64,000 bases of DNA. Origin: Luteolibacter sp. LG18 (GTDB lineage: Bacteria > Verrucomicrobiota > Verrucomicrobiia > Verrucomicrobiales > Akkermansiaceae). A model generated the notes under the pieces. The model ran no database searches. It had not been told where the DNA came from and worked only from the letters and a program-made list of their open reading frames with translations. A program made the translations under genes and the position numbers. Shown here piece after piece: positions 25,514-34,381 of this stretch (positions are counted from its first letter, which is position 1; every line of letters begins with the position of its first letter). The DNA lies in NCBI RefSeq assembly GCF_036322585.1, contig NZ_AP024600.1, positions 4,340,001 through 4,404,000 of the forward strand, read 5' to 3'.

Positions 25514-26638
25514 ATGCCGCCCAGACTGCTCATCATCACCGCCGCCTTCGGGGAAGGCCACAACAGCGCCGCCCGCAATCTCGGTCTCGCGCTGGATGCC
25601 CAGGGCGCGATCACGAAGGTCGCCGATCCCTGCAAGCTGGGGGCACCGTTTTCGACAGATCTCCTGAGCCGGGGCTACCGCTTGGTGACGACCTACAGCC
25701 CGCGGCTGTGGGCGCGGATCTACCGCTCGACCGATCGCCAGGATTTCCGCCGCCAGCGGATGCCGCTGATGCGGAAGCCGGAGAACTGCCTCGGCCGGAT
25801 GGTGGAGGAATTCCAGGCGGACGCGGTGATCTGCACCTATCCGCTGTATCCCTATTTCCTGGAGCGCATTTTCGAGAAGAGCGGGAAGAAAGTCCCGGTG
25901 TTCACGGTGGTGACGGACTCCATCGAGATCAATGCCGCCTGGTTGAACGCGCCGACGGACTATTGGCTGGTGACCGATCCGGCGACGCGGGAGTCGATGA
26001 TCCGGAGCGGCCTGCCCGCGCATCGCGTGATCGACACCGGCTTCCCGGTGAACCCGGCGTTTTCGACGCTGGAGCCGGTGGAATGCTCCGATGCGTGCGA
26101 CGCGTTCCGCATTCTTTATTTCCCGACGGCGAAGCTGCCTCACGTGCGCCGGATCAGCCGGGCGCTGCTGGAGGCCTCCCCGAAGGTCCATGTGACCATC
26201 GTGCTCGGTCGCAACGTGCGGCTGCTGTGGAGCCGGGCGAAGGAAATCCGGGACACGTTCAAGGGCCGGGTGAAGGTGATCGGCTGGACCCGCCGTGTGC
26301 CGCAGTTGCTGAACCGCCACCACCTGATCGTGGGCAAAGCGGGCGGAGCGACCGTGCATGAGGCGATCGCGGCCCGCTGCCCGATGCTGATCCACCACCT
26401 GGTGCCCGGCCAGGAGGAGGGAAACCTGCGGCTGCTGGAATCCATCGGCGGCGGCAATCTGGCCTCCACGCCCGCGGAACTCGGCGCGGCCACCGCGGAC
26501 CTGCTCACGGACGGCGGCTCGCGCTGGCGGAAGATGAAACAGGCGCTGGCCCGGCACGGTCGGAACGCGGGGGCGCTGCACGCCGCGCGCTTCATTCTCG
26601 ATACCCTCGCGGGGCGGAAAGAGACGCCCGGGTCATGA
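25514..26638 (+). CDS. GT28 family glycosyltransferase (MGDG synthase/UgtP type)
   Basis: A 374-residue enzyme that probably transfers a sugar to diacylglycerol or another lipid on the inner face of the membrane. The N-terminus ITAAFGEGHNSAARNL is the hallmark of the MGDG synthase/processive diacylglycerol glucosyltransferase group. The C-terminal nucleotide-sugar site includes VGKAGGATVHEAIAARCP and HHLVPGQEEGN. ATG at 25514 places the first strand correctly. The divergent genes next to it (LtaS-like enzyme) would suit synthesis of glycolipid head groups. The HAD gene overlaps its stop by 4 bases. Confidence 0.87.
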   Translation: MPPRLLIITAAFGEGHNSAARNLGLALDAQGAITKVADPCKLGAPFSTDLLSRGYRLVTTYSPRLWARIYRSTDRQDFRRQRMPLMRKPENCLGRMVEEFQADAVICTYPLYPYFLERIFEKSGKKVPVFTVVTDSIEINAAWLNAPTDYWLVTDPATRESMIRSGLPAHRVIDTGFPVNPAFSTLEPVECSDACDAFRILYFPTAKLPHVRRISRALLEASPKVHVTIVLGRNVRLLWSRAKEIRDTFKGRVKVIGWTRRVPQLLNRHHLIVGKAGGATVHEAIAARCPMLIHHLVPGQEEGNLRLLESIGGGNLASTPAELGAATADLLTDGGSRWRKMKQALARHGRNAGALHAARFILDTLAGRKETPGS

Positions 26639-27219
26639 ATTTCCTCTACGACATCGGGCGGGTGCTGCTCGACTTCGATTTCGAGAGCTCGCTGGCGCGG
26701 TTGCTGCCGGAAGGCATCGATGATCCGCACGGCCGGCTCGAGCGGCTGCTGGAACGGAAGGACGATTTCGAAGCGGGGCGGATTCCCGAGGACGAGTTCA
26801 TCGCGTGGGCGATCGAGCGGCTGGAGACGAGGGCCACGCCGGACGATTTCCGCCATGCGTGGCGGAACATCTTCACGCCGAACGAACCGATGTGGTCGGT
26901 GGTGGACCGCCTGGCCGACGCCGGCCACCGGCTGATTTTGTTTTCGAACATCAACTCGATCCACTGCCCGTGGATCTTCGAGACGTATCCGCGGTTCAGC
27001 CGTTTCCACGGCGCGGTGCTGTCGTTCGAAGTGGGGGCGATCAAACCCGAACCTGCCATCTACGAGCATGCCATCCAGACCTATGGCCTCGTTCCGGAGG
27101 AGGTCATTTATATCGACGACATGGAGGCGAACGTGACCGCAGGTCGGGCGCTGGGCATGCGGACCTGGCAGTATGATCTCAGGAACCACGAGGCCTTCGA
27201 GAGCTGGTTAAACCTGTGA
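26635..27219 (+). CDS. HAD-superfamily phosphatase (YihX/HAD-IA type)
   Basis: A 194-residue cytosolic phosphatase. The first motif is FLYDIGRVLLDFDF with the nucleophile Asp in YDIG, motif II is FSNINS, motif III is around IKPEPAIY, and motif IV is YIDDMEANVTAGRALGM. The cap is the helical hairpin between residues 15 and 90. E. coli YihX, with a similar layout, removes phosphate from glucose-1-phosphate. ATG overlaps the glycosyltransferase stop (ATGA), so the two are co-translated. Substrate unknown. Confidence 0.85.
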   Translation: MNFLYDIGRVLLDFDFESSLARLLPEGIDDPHGRLERLLERKDDFEAGRIPEDEFIAWAIERLETRATPDDFRHAWRNIFTPNEPMWSVVDRLADAGHRLILFSNINSIHCPWIFETYPRFSRFHGAVLSFEVGAIKPEPAIYEHAIQTYGLVPEEVIYIDDMEANVTAGRALGMRTWQYDLRNHEAFESWLNL

Positions 27220-27261
27220 CGACGGTGGGGCATCCAGCTTCCAGCCGCGGTGACCTCTGAC

Positions 27262-27322
27262 GGCCAACGACCGATTCGTTGGCCCTCTGCCTGGCCGTCC
27301 GTGGGGGGAGCAGACGGCCAGG
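27262..27322. repeat. Two consecutive perfect hairpins after the HAD phosphatase gene
   Basis: First hairpin: GGCCAACGA (27262-27270) pairs with TCGTTGGCC (27276-27284), 5-base loop. Second: CCTGGCCGTC (27290-27299) pairs with GACGGCCAGG (27313-27322), 13-base loop. Neither has a T-run. They fill the 221-base gap between HAD and BON genes and probably form the transcript end for one or both convergent genes. Confidence 0.6.
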
Positions 27323-27440
27323 TGGGCGATGTCGCTTTCGGTTGGTATGGAAACCTCGGCGACGAAGGTTGAAGATTGCGATGCCTCCAGTAGGGAGGGG
27401 TTGGTCTCTTTGGAGGAACAGACCTCATGGGATGACCGGA

Positions 27441-27722
27441 CTATGGTCTCGATCTCCAAGGGTTCATTGTGGGGGGATCGTCCGGATAGGTGGTGATGAG
27501 GTTCGTGACGCCCTTGACGCCAGGGAGATCGTGTACCGCGTAGGCGGCCGCATTTTTCTGAAACCACCACTCGTGCTCTCCCTCCAGTGTGATCCATCCA
27601 TCCTGAACCGAGACTCTCACCGTGCCTTTGGGAAAGATCGGAGAGGCGTCGAGGATGATAGCAGCGGCGGAGGCGATTTCATCGTCCGCACGCGTCGGGA
27701 AAATGGTCGGGCATGTTTGCAT
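27441..27722 (-). CDS. Single BON-domain protein
   Basis: A 93-residue protein with one BON domain: DDEIASAAAIILDASP..GTVRVSVQDGWITLEGEHEWWFQKNAAAYAVHDLPGVKGVTNLITTYP. BON domains bind phospholipid membranes and occur in OsmY and related stress proteins, usually in two or three copies. Here only one copy remains, without a signal peptide, so this may be the remnant of a longer OsmY/BON repeat protein. It converges with the HAD gene. Location cannot be predicted. Confidence 0.75.
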   Translation of the reverse strand: MQTCPTIFPTRADDEIASAAAIILDASPIFPKGTVRVSVQDGWITLEGEHEWWFQKNAAAYAVHDLPGVKGVTNLITTYPDDPPTMNPWRSRP

Positions 27723-27969
27723 GAGGTGCCCATTTCGGGCATGTCATTCTCACCCCTGCGCCCTGGAAGTGCCATGGGGCATTTACCTACTTCGGTAATC
27801 CGAGGGAAACGGAGGCTGCGGGATGAACTTCGCGTATGGCGGCGACGGATTTGCGAAGGGCTGATGGTAGGGTTAAACCCCATGGCATTGGGTGGAGCCA
27901 TGCCCTATCGTTGAGTTGCCCCAACTGCCGTTCACCCGCGTCAACCAACGGAATCAGAAGGATGATTAT

Positions 27970-28662
27970 ATGCTACGCAACCTTGAGGAACTGGATGGCA
28001 ACAAGCTTATTGCCACGGACGGCCCCATCGGGCATGTGAGAGACTTTTACTTCGACGATGAAACATGGATCATCCGCTACCTCGTCGCGGATGCCGGAGA
28101 TTGGCTCCCCGGCCGCGAGGTGTTGCTGAGTCCCCATGCGTTGGGCGATCACGACCGGGACGGGAGAGTCCTCCATGTGAATCTGAGCCGACGTCAGATC
28201 GAGGAAAGTCCTCCGATCGAACTGCATCAGCCGGTGACACGAGAATTCGAGAAGGACTACTACGACTATTACGGGTGGCCTCCTTATTGGAAGGGCGGAG
28301 CGATGTGGGGTGAGATCGGCTTTCCCCTCCCGTATTTGCCGCGATCCGTCGCGGTTTCGCTTCGTCATTCCCGGCGGGAGGACCCTGTTCACCTGCGCGG
28401 CACCGAAGCCATCACAGGTTACAACATTCATGCGACTAACGGACCGATTGGCGCGGTTTCCAGTTTCGTGGTGGACGACCAAAGCTGGGCGATCGGAGCG
28501 CTTGTTCTCGAGGCTGGATACTGGTTTTCGAGCAAGGAAATCCTGATTCCCATCTGCAACCTGGATCGGATCAACGACGACGAGTCCACCGTCTACCTGA
28601 ACCTGCCCAAAGAGAAAATCCAGGTCACCAGCCGGAACGGGGGAGTCAGAACCGCCACCTGA
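27970..28662 (+). CDS. Protein with two PRC-barrel domains
   Basis: A 230-residue protein with two copies of a PRC-barrel. The first begins LRNLEELDGNKLIATDGPIGHVRDFYFDDETWIIRYLVAD (about 2-75), the second GTEAITGYNIHATNGPIGAVSSFVVDDQSWAIGALVLEAG (about 137-205). Between them is a Tyr-rich linker (YYDYYGWPPYW). PRC-barrels of this kind are seen in stress and photosynthesis-related proteins and bind other proteins; no catalytic role. ATG at 27970 has an AAGGA sequence just upstream. It is followed by a DUF2934 gene. Confidence 0.85.
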   Translation: MLRNLEELDGNKLIATDGPIGHVRDFYFDDETWIIRYLVADAGDWLPGREVLLSPHALGDHDRDGRVLHVNLSRRQIEESPPIELHQPVTREFEKDYYDYYGWPPYWKGGAMWGEIGFPLPYLPRSVAVSLRHSRREDPVHLRGTEAITGYNIHATNGPIGAVSSFVVDDQSWAIGALVLEAGYWFSSKEILIPICNLDRINDDESTVYLNLPKEKIQVTSRNGGVRTAT

Positions 28663-28676
28663 TCCTCCTTTGTAGA

Positions 28677-28913
28677 ATGAATGCCATGTTCCCAAGAACA
28701 TCCATGAGCAGCTTCTCTCCAAACAAAGTGCCCGAAGCCGGTCCTGTCACACGGGAGATGGTTTATTCCAGGACCAGGGAGTTGGCAGCTTTGGCGGGGC
28801 GCCCGCCCCTTCGCGTCACCCAGGCGGATTATGAGAGGGCCAAAAGCGAGTTGACCGGCGAATCGGATCCGGAACGTCAGGACGCGGTCCTGGATGTGGT
28901 GATCCGTCGGTAA
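28677..28913 (+). CDS. DUF2934 domain protein
   Basis: A 78-residue helical protein. The pattern REMVYSRTRELAALAGRP..QADYERAKSELTG is the DUF2934 signature, found in Proteobacteria and Verrucomicrobia, often near stress or BON/PRC genes. The ATG at 28677 and the one at 28686 are both possible. It is 14 bases after the PRC-barrel gene, on the same strand, so probably co-transcribed. No function known. Confidence 0.75.
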   Translation: MNAMFPRTSMSSFSPNKVPEAGPVTREMVYSRTRELAALAGRPPLRVTQADYERAKSELTGESDPERQDAVLDVVIRR

Positions 28914-28920
28914 GCATGCG

Positions 28921-28949
28921 CCGGTCGCGGGAGCCGCGTCGCCGTTTTT
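28921..28949 (+). terminator. GC hairpin plus T-run after the DUF2934 gene
   Basis: An imperfect GC stem around a GAG loop (core CGCGG-GAG-CCGCG at 28926-28938) is followed by TTTTT at 28945-28949, eight bases past the stop. This is a plausible Rho-independent terminator. Confidence 0.65.
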
Positions 28950-29032
28950 GAAAAAGTGATCGCTTGTGAGGTGCCCCTGAGGGATGGTGAAGAGTGATTC
29001 GCTGCACGGGCAGAGGTGATCGGAATGTCTTT

Positions 29033-30208
29033 ATGAAAATCCCTCCTTCATCATTGTCTCCAGCCTACCTCAGGGAACTCCGCCGATCCTTGAAACGAGG
29101 GGCGGCTGCGGAGTGGGAGGGAGCACGAAGGTTGGGACTGCGGGCTGTAAAAATGGGGCTCGGGGCGACGGAGATGGTGAAGGTTCACGAGGATGCCTTG
29201 ACTGCCCTGAAACTACAGCGCCATCGGGAGCCGGACAGCGATGGAGCCCTTCGTCAAGCCGGAGAGTTTTTCGCACGGGCCCTCGCTCCATTCGAAGAGG
29301 CGCACCGGGGAGCACGCGAGACCAATGCCCGTTTGGAGTCGGTGGTCGGCAAGCTCAGCCAACGCACCGTGGAACTCGCGGCATCGAACGCGGAGCTGAA
29401 CCGGGAGATCGTCCGGAGAAAGCGGGTCGAGAAGTCTCTCCGGACCAGTGAGACGACCTCCAGCCAGTTGCTCGCCAAGTCGCGTCGAATGCAGGAGGAA
29501 CTGAGGCTTTTATCGAGGCGCTTGCTCTCGGCACAGGAAGAGGAGCGGAAGAGGATCAGCCGGGAACTCCACGATGTGATCGCACAGGCCCTGACGGGGA
29601 TCAATGTCCGGTTGGCCACCTTGACCCTGCAGAACACGGCGAACGCCCAGGAGCTGCACGAGAAAATTTCGGTCGCCCAGAGGTTGGTGGAGAAGTCGGT
29701 GGAAATTGTCCACGCGTTCGCCCGGGATCTCCGGCCGACGGTGCTGGACGACCTGGGATTGGTTCCCGCGCTCAAATCCCACTTGAAGTCGTTCACGGAG
29801 CAGACCGGGCTGCCGGTGAGGCTCACCACGTTCACGGGGGTCGAAGACCTGCCCGGCTCCTCCCGCACGGTGCTTTATCGCGTCGCCCAGGAAGCCCTGA
29901 CCAACATCTCCCGCCACGCGAAAGCCAGCCGGGCGAAAGTACGGATCCTAAGGATGGACCAGGGCGTCCGCATGGAAATCTCCGACGATGGAAGGGGCTT
30001 TCCGGCGAATGGGATCGCATCCTCTAGACGAAAGAAAGGTCTCGGCATCCTTGGCATGCGGGAACGAGCTGAAATGGTCGGCGGGGTTTTTACCCTGGAA
30101 TCCACACCCGGCAAGGGAACCACCGTCCGGCTGGATCTTCCCGATGGATATCCTGCCGAGGGAAAGAAGCCTGCTCCTTGGAGGGGCAAAGTCTCCTTGC
30201 TCGCATGA
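29033..30208 (+). CDS. Histidine kinase, NarL/DegS type (HisKA_3), with RsbU-like N-terminus
   Basis: A soluble sensor kinase of 391 residues. The first 65 residues (LRRSLKRGAAAEWEGARRLGLRAVKMGLGATEMVKVHEDAL) resemble the N-terminal domain of RsbU, a partner-binding helical domain. A long coiled coil follows (about 90-165, KLSQRTVELAASNAELNREIVRRKRVEKSL). The H box ERKRISRELHDVIAQAL has His180; the ATP site includes VAQEALTNISRHAK and the G1 box DDGRGF. No transmembrane helix, so the signal is cytosolic. ATG at 29033; its stop overlaps the response-regulator start (ATGA). Confidence 0.92.
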   Translation: MKIPPSSLSPAYLRELRRSLKRGAAAEWEGARRLGLRAVKMGLGATEMVKVHEDALTALKLQRHREPDSDGALRQAGEFFARALAPFEEAHRGARETNARLESVVGKLSQRTVELAASNAELNREIVRRKRVEKSLRTSETTSSQLLAKSRRMQEELRLLSRRLLSAQEEERKRISRELHDVIAQALTGINVRLATLTLQNTANAQELHEKISVAQRLVEKSVEIVHAFARDLRPTVLDDLGLVPALKSHLKSFTEQTGLPVRLTTFTGVEDLPGSSRTVLYRVAQEALTNISRHAKASRAKVRILRMDQGVRMEISDDGRGFPANGIASSRRKKGLGILGMRERAEMVGGVFTLESTPGKGTTVRLDLPDGYPAEGKKPAPWRGKVSLLA

Positions 30209-30879
30209 ACCCGATCACGGTACTGCTGGTTGAGGATCACCTGATTGTCCGGGAAGGCCTGCGGGCGTTGCTCAAGATGGAAGCCGACATACTTGTGATC
30301 GGCGAGGCGGAAAACGGTAGGGAAGCCGTGGACATGGTGCGGAAACAGACACCCGACGTCGTGGTGATGGACATGGCCATGCCGCTGCTCAATGGCATGG
30401 AAGCTACCCGCCAGATACTCCGCTTCATCCCATCCACCAAGGTGCTGATCCTCTCCGCCCACAGCGATGATGCCTACGTGGAAAAGGCGGCGGAGCTCGG
30501 CGCACACGGTTATCTCACCAAGCAGACGGCGGCGCACGTGCTGCCGGAGGCGATCCGGAATCTCCACAGGGGCAAAACCTTCTTCAGCCCCGCGATCTCG
30601 AAACGCTTCAGCCAGCCTTTGAAACGGCTGCGCGATCAGGGGGAATCGCCCGCGAAACCGGAGATAGTCCGCTTGAGTCCACGGGAGATGGAGGTTCTGC
30701 AACTCATCGCCGAAGGGAAGGCGAACAAGGAGACCGCTGGTGAACTCCACATCAGTGTCAAGACCGTGGAAAAGCACCGGCAGAGTCTCATGGATAAGTT
30801 GGGTATACACGACACGGCGGGGTTGACGCGCTATGCCATTGCAACCGGAATCATTGAGAACGGTATCCGGCCATTCTAA
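30205..30879 (+). CDS. NarL/LuxR-family response regulator
   Basis: Partner of the histidine kinase, 224 residues. The receiver domain has the acid pair in LLVEDHL (9-15) and phospho-acceptor Asp56 in VVVMDMAMP; Lys is in the KQT region of the last loop (YLTKQTA). The DNA-binding half has the LuxR-type helix-turn-helix LSPREMEVLQLIAEGKANKETAGELHISVKTVEKHRQSL (about 155-195). It starts with ATG at 30205, overlapping the kinase stop by 4 bases. Likely targets include the nearby BON/PRC/DUF2934 genes, by position only. Confidence 0.94.
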   Translation: MNPITVLLVEDHLIVREGLRALLKMEADILVIGEAENGREAVDMVRKQTPDVVVMDMAMPLLNGMEATRQILRFIPSTKVLILSAHSDDAYVEKAAELGAHGYLTKQTAAHVLPEAIRNLHRGKTFFSPAISKRFSQPLKRLRDQGESPAKPEIVRLSPREMEVLQLIAEGKANKETAGELHISVKTVEKHRQSLMDKLGIHDTAGLTRYAIATGIIENGIRPF

Positions 30880-30988
30880 ATGAGATTCCGAATGTTGGGG
30901 GCTTTCAGATCGCAGCCTCCATGCAGGGGTGGCCGGTGTAGGGAAATCCACCGATTGAAAACCGGACCTTTTTGGGAGGACTGAACAC

Positions 30989-33322
30989 CTAGGTGTCTTC
31001 CGGGAGCTGGCCGATCTCGCGGGAGAGTTCGGCGGCGTGTTCGGCCAGCAGGCGGCGCTCGCGTTTCGAAAAACGGCGCGGCTTGGTGTCCATCAGGCAC
31101 AGCGAACCGATCGGCTGGCCATCGCTGGCGTGGATCGGGGCCCCGGCGTAGAAGCGCAGGCCGTGTTGTTTCAGGAACAGGTTGTTCGCGAAACGGCGGT
31201 CGCGCAGCAAATCCTCCACCACCATCAGTTCGTCGTGGAAGACGACATGGCCGCACACGGAAAGGTCGCGGGGCGTTTCGCGGAGGCTCGCGGGCAGGCC
31301 GCTGGAGGACTTGAAGAATTGCCGGTGGCGGTCGACAAGGGTGACGGAGGCGACGGGGATTTCGAAGACGCGGGCGAGTTTCGCGGTGAGCCGGTCGAGG
31401 GCGGGGGAGGGTTCGGACGATAGCAGGTGGAGCTCCTCCAAGCTGTGCTGGCGCTCGTCCTCGTTGTCCGGTCGCGGGGCCTCCATCACGTCATCGGCCC
31501 ATTGCAGCGCGAAGCCCTCGCAGAAGGCCACCGCCTCCGCGATGGTGGCGAAGACCTCGTCGGCCCCGGACATTTTCAGATCCTCCGAAACCTCATCGAG
31601 GTCACCCTCGCGCCCCCACAGGCCGACCACGATTTTCTGGTCCGGCACGCTGGCTCGGATGCGTTCGCACAGCGACCGGGCATGGTTGGCCGTGGACGGT
31701 TCCACCGCGGAGATGAACACGATGTCGGTGGGATCCTCGCTGAACTGGGAGACCATTTCCTTCGCCATCCGGCGGCCCACGGAATGGCGGGCGTCGAAGC
31801 CCTCGTGATGGAGCGCGTTGGCGAGCATCGCGCCCACCAGTTCATCGCGCTCGGCGCGGGCGGGGATGCAGTAAACGCGGCACACCGGTTGCGAGGAGGA
31901 TTCTCCGGAGGATGCGGGCTCGTTGTGGTCGAGGTCCTCCACGATCGAGCGCAGCGCGCGGATCACCCATTCGCGTTGTTCTTCATCGACCATGCCACGG
32001 GCGTAGTCTTCCTCCGCGGCGATCATCACCGGGATGAGCACGGTGTCGTAGAGGTCGTTGAGCGGGCTTTCCTTCAGGTAGGCTTCGATTTGGTCGCTCT
32101 CGTCGTGTTCGCCACGCCGCAGCAGCCGGTGGTAAAGATCCTCCGCAGGCGTGAGCGCGTCCTCCTCGCTGAGCAGCACGCTGAGGAAGGAAAGCTGCGG
32201 AATGTGGCGGCCCATCACCACCAGACAGACGGTGAGCGGGGTGGAGAGCACCAGCCCCACGGGGCCCCACAGCCAGGTCCAGAACACGGCGGCAACGATC
32301 AGGGCGATGGAGGAAACGCCGGTGCTGGAACCGTAGAGCCACGGTTCCAGGACGTTGTTCGTGACCAGTTCGATGGCGATGAACAGGGCCAGAGTAAACG
32401 CCGGGGTCCACCACGAGGGAGAGACCACCAGTGACAAAAGCATCGGAAACGACGCCGCGATCCAAGGACCGATGTAAGGGATGAAACGGAGGCCGGCGGC
32501 CAGGGCTCCCCACAGTAAGGCGTTCGGGACCCCAATGAAATACAGGCCGACGAAGAGCGCGAAGCCGTAACTGAGATTCACTACCAACTGCATCAGCAGA
32601 TAGCGGCGGATGCGCATGCCCGCGTCATCCAGGGCGCGGGTGGTGGAGCTGATGCGCCCCTGGCCCATCAGGCGGATGAAGCGGGAGCGCAGGTCCTCGT
32701 GCTTCAGCAGCATGAAGGTCACGAGCAGCAGGACCAGCGAGGCGGTGCCCAAGGGGCCGAGCACGGGGGAGGCGAGCGATTGCACCAACTGCAGTGGATG
32801 CGCGCTCTGGTCCTCGATCACTTTCACCCGTAGCGGTTGGGATGCGCCGTCGGCGGGCTTGGCCTTTTCCTCCGGCTTCGCGCCCAATCCCGCGGGCAGG
32901 TCCTTCTTCAGATCCTCGAACGTTTCCGACAGGCGTTTGAACCCCGCGCCGCTGGGAAGCTGGATCGACTGGAGCTTCGCGCGGAGGTTCTCCTTGTATT
33001 CGGGGAGGCGGCTCGCCAGATCGACGGCCTGGTGGGTCAGCGACCAACCCGCTCCGATGGTGCCGCCGAGAATCATCAGCATGGTGAGGATCACGGCGGC
33101 CACCCGGCCGATCCAGCGTTCCAGCCAGTCGACGAGCGGGATGAGCAGGAAGGTCAGCAGGGCGGCGAGCGCCAGCGGCACGATGATTTCCCGTCCGAAC
33201 CACGCGATGCCGATCACGAACGCGCTCAGCGCCAGCGCCCAGATTCCGGACAGGGCATCGGCCGCGGATTTCCGTTTCTGGGGCGGGCGCGATCTAACAG
33301 CGCGGAGGGTGGGCTCGTTCAT
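30989..33322 (-). CDS. AI-2E-family transporter fused to a B12-binding-like domain and a GAF domain
   Basis: A 777-residue protein in three parts. Residues 1-370 are an AI-2E/PerM-type transporter with about seven or eight membrane helices (for example EIIVPLALAALLTFLLIPLVDWLERW and ALLWGALAAGLRFIPYIGPWIAA). Residues about 485-605 are a Rossmann-like domain similar to cobalamin-binding domains (CRVYCIPARAERDELVGAMLANALHHEGFD, then a GADEVFATIAEA end). Residues about 625-777 are a GAF-like domain (LTAKLARVFEIPVASVTLVDRHRQFFKSSSGLP, then SVCGHVVFHDELMVVEDLLRDRRFANN). The His and metal residues needed for cobalamin cannot be judged. The AI-2E name is historical; many members move other compounds. 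Confidence 0.85.
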   Translation of the reverse strand: MNEPTLRAVRSRPPQKRKSAADALSGIWALALSAFVIGIAWFGREIIVPLALAALLTFLLIPLVDWLERWIGRVAAVILTMLMILGGTIGAGWSLTHQAVDLASRLPEYKENLRAKLQSIQLPSGAGFKRLSETFEDLKKDLPAGLGAKPEEKAKPADGASQPLRVKVIEDQSAHPLQLVQSLASPVLGPLGTASLVLLLVTFMLLKHEDLRSRFIRLMGQGRISSTTRALDDAGMRIRRYLLMQLVVNLSYGFALFVGLYFIGVPNALLWGALAAGLRFIPYIGPWIAASFPMLLSLVVSPSWWTPAFTLALFIAIELVTNNVLEPWLYGSSTGVSSIALIVAAVFWTWLWGPVGLVLSTPLTVCLVVMGRHIPQLSFLSVLLSEEDALTPAEDLYHRLLRRGEHDESDQIEAYLKESPLNDLYDTVLIPVMIAAEEDYARGMVDEEQREWVIRALRSIVEDLDHNEPASSGESSSQPVCRVYCIPARAERDELVGAMLANALHHEGFDARHSVGRRMAKEMVSQFSEDPTDIVFISAVEPSTANHARSLCERIRASVPDQKIVVGLWGREGDLDEVSEDLKMSGADEVFATIAEAVAFCEGFALQWADDVMEAPRPDNEDERQHSLEELHLLSSEPSPALDRLTAKLARVFEIPVASVTLVDRHRQFFKSSSGLPASLRETPRDLSVCGHVVFHDELMVVEDLLRDRRFANNLFLKQHGLRFYAGAPIHASDGQPIGSLCLMDTKPRRFSKRERRLLAEHAAELSREIGQLPEDT

Positions 33323-33404
33323 CCGGGATGTCCGTTATCCTGTCACATTCCGCAGCGGATGCGCGAAAAATTTGCGGCGGTCTGGAGCGGTGTTAGTGCC
33401 GACG

Positions 33405-33426
33405 CAAAATGCACTCCGGCATTTTG
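33405..33426. promoter_or_regulatory. Perfect 8-bp inverted repeat in a divergent promoter region
   Basis: CAAAATGC (33405-33412) and GCATTTTG (33419-33426) with a 6-base spacer lie between the fused transporter and the alpha/beta hydrolase, which diverge. It is AT-rich within a 247-base upstream region and may be an operator or hairpin. A TATAAT box occurs at 33481-33486 but no clear -35 box was found. Confidence 0.4.
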
Positions 33427-33569
33427 GAATGCACCGGGGAAAGGGCATGGATGCAATGGGGAAGGAGTGGTGAGAAACAATATAATGAATTTGATTTAAA
33501 GTGGTTGTGACTTGAATGGGTGAGGCTGGCATGAGCGGAGCTAGAAAGAAATTGAACCACCTTTCCGCG

Positions 33570-34358
33570 ATGAAAACTCCCATCATCTTCATCCACGGCA
33601 TGTTCCTCAACGGGAAGAGCTGGGCCAACTGGATCCGCTTCTTCGAACAACGTGGCTACCCTTGCAGTGCGCCTTCCTGGCCTTTCCATGAAGGCGAACC
33701 GAGCGAACTCCGCGACGGTCCTCCGGCCTCCCTGGGCGGGCTTTCGATGGAAGAGGTGATCCGCCATTACTCGGCGATCATCGCGCGGATGCCGGACAAG
33801 CCGATCCTGATCGGTCACTCGCTGGGCGGTCTGATCGCGCAAGAGCTGATGGGTCGACATCGGGCTGCGGCGGCGGTGGCGATCTGCTCGGTGGCCCCGA
33901 ACGCGATGGCGAGTTGCGACTGGGGTTTCCTCCGGAATGTGGCGTCGATCGCCAATCCATTCGCGGGAGATTCCCTCAGCCGGATGACGGCGGAGAAATT
34001 CCATGCCGCCTTTGCGAACACGCTGGAGCGGGAAGAGAGCGATCGTTTGTTCGAACAGTTCGCGGTGCACGAAAGCCGCAATGTCCTGCGGGACGCCTTC
34101 GGGGACGACGGCCAGCTCGATGTGGAATTGCCGCACGCCCCGCTGCTGATCGTCGCCGCTCAGGAAGACGAGATCGTTCCGGACTCGCTGGGACGCCGCA
34201 ACGCCGAGGCTTACGAAGACGGCCAGAGCGTGACCGCCTTCCTGGAGTTTCCGAAACGCGGCCATTTGATCTGCGGCCAACCCGGCTGGGAAGAGGTCGC
34301 CTCGGCCATCGCCGATTGGCTGCATGCCTACGTCCCGGAAAAAACGGCTGCCGCCTGA
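33570..34358 (+). CDS. Alpha/beta hydrolase (cytosolic)
   Basis: A 262-residue hydrolase without signal peptide. It has the oxyanion strand PIIFIHGMFLNGKSW, nucleophile elbow GHSLGG, acid in AAQEDEIVPD and catalytic His in KRGHLIC. The arrangement is complete, so the enzyme should be active, but the acyl or ester substrate cannot be told. ATG at 33570 gives the usual start; upstream starts at 33516 and 33531 would add a non-conserved leader. It is followed at once by a gene for a small membrane peptide. Confidence 0.88.
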   Translation: MKTPIIFIHGMFLNGKSWANWIRFFEQRGYPCSAPSWPFHEGEPSELRDGPPASLGGLSMEEVIRHYSAIIARMPDKPILIGHSLGGLIAQELMGRHRAAAAVAICSVAPNAMASCDWGFLRNVASIANPFAGDSLSRMTAEKFHAAFANTLEREESDRLFEQFAVHESRNVLRDAFGDDGQLDVELPHAPLLIVAAQEDEIVPDSLGRRNAEAYEDGQSVTAFLEFPKRGHLICGQPGWEEVASAIADWLHAYVPEKTAAA

Positions 34359-34381
34359 ACCACTGTCCCATACCACCAGCC

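Noticed and set aside
33481-33486. TATAAT box upstream of the alpha/beta hydrolase
   Set aside because: A perfect -10 match, but no -35 at the right distance, and such matches are expected by chance in an AT-rich gap.
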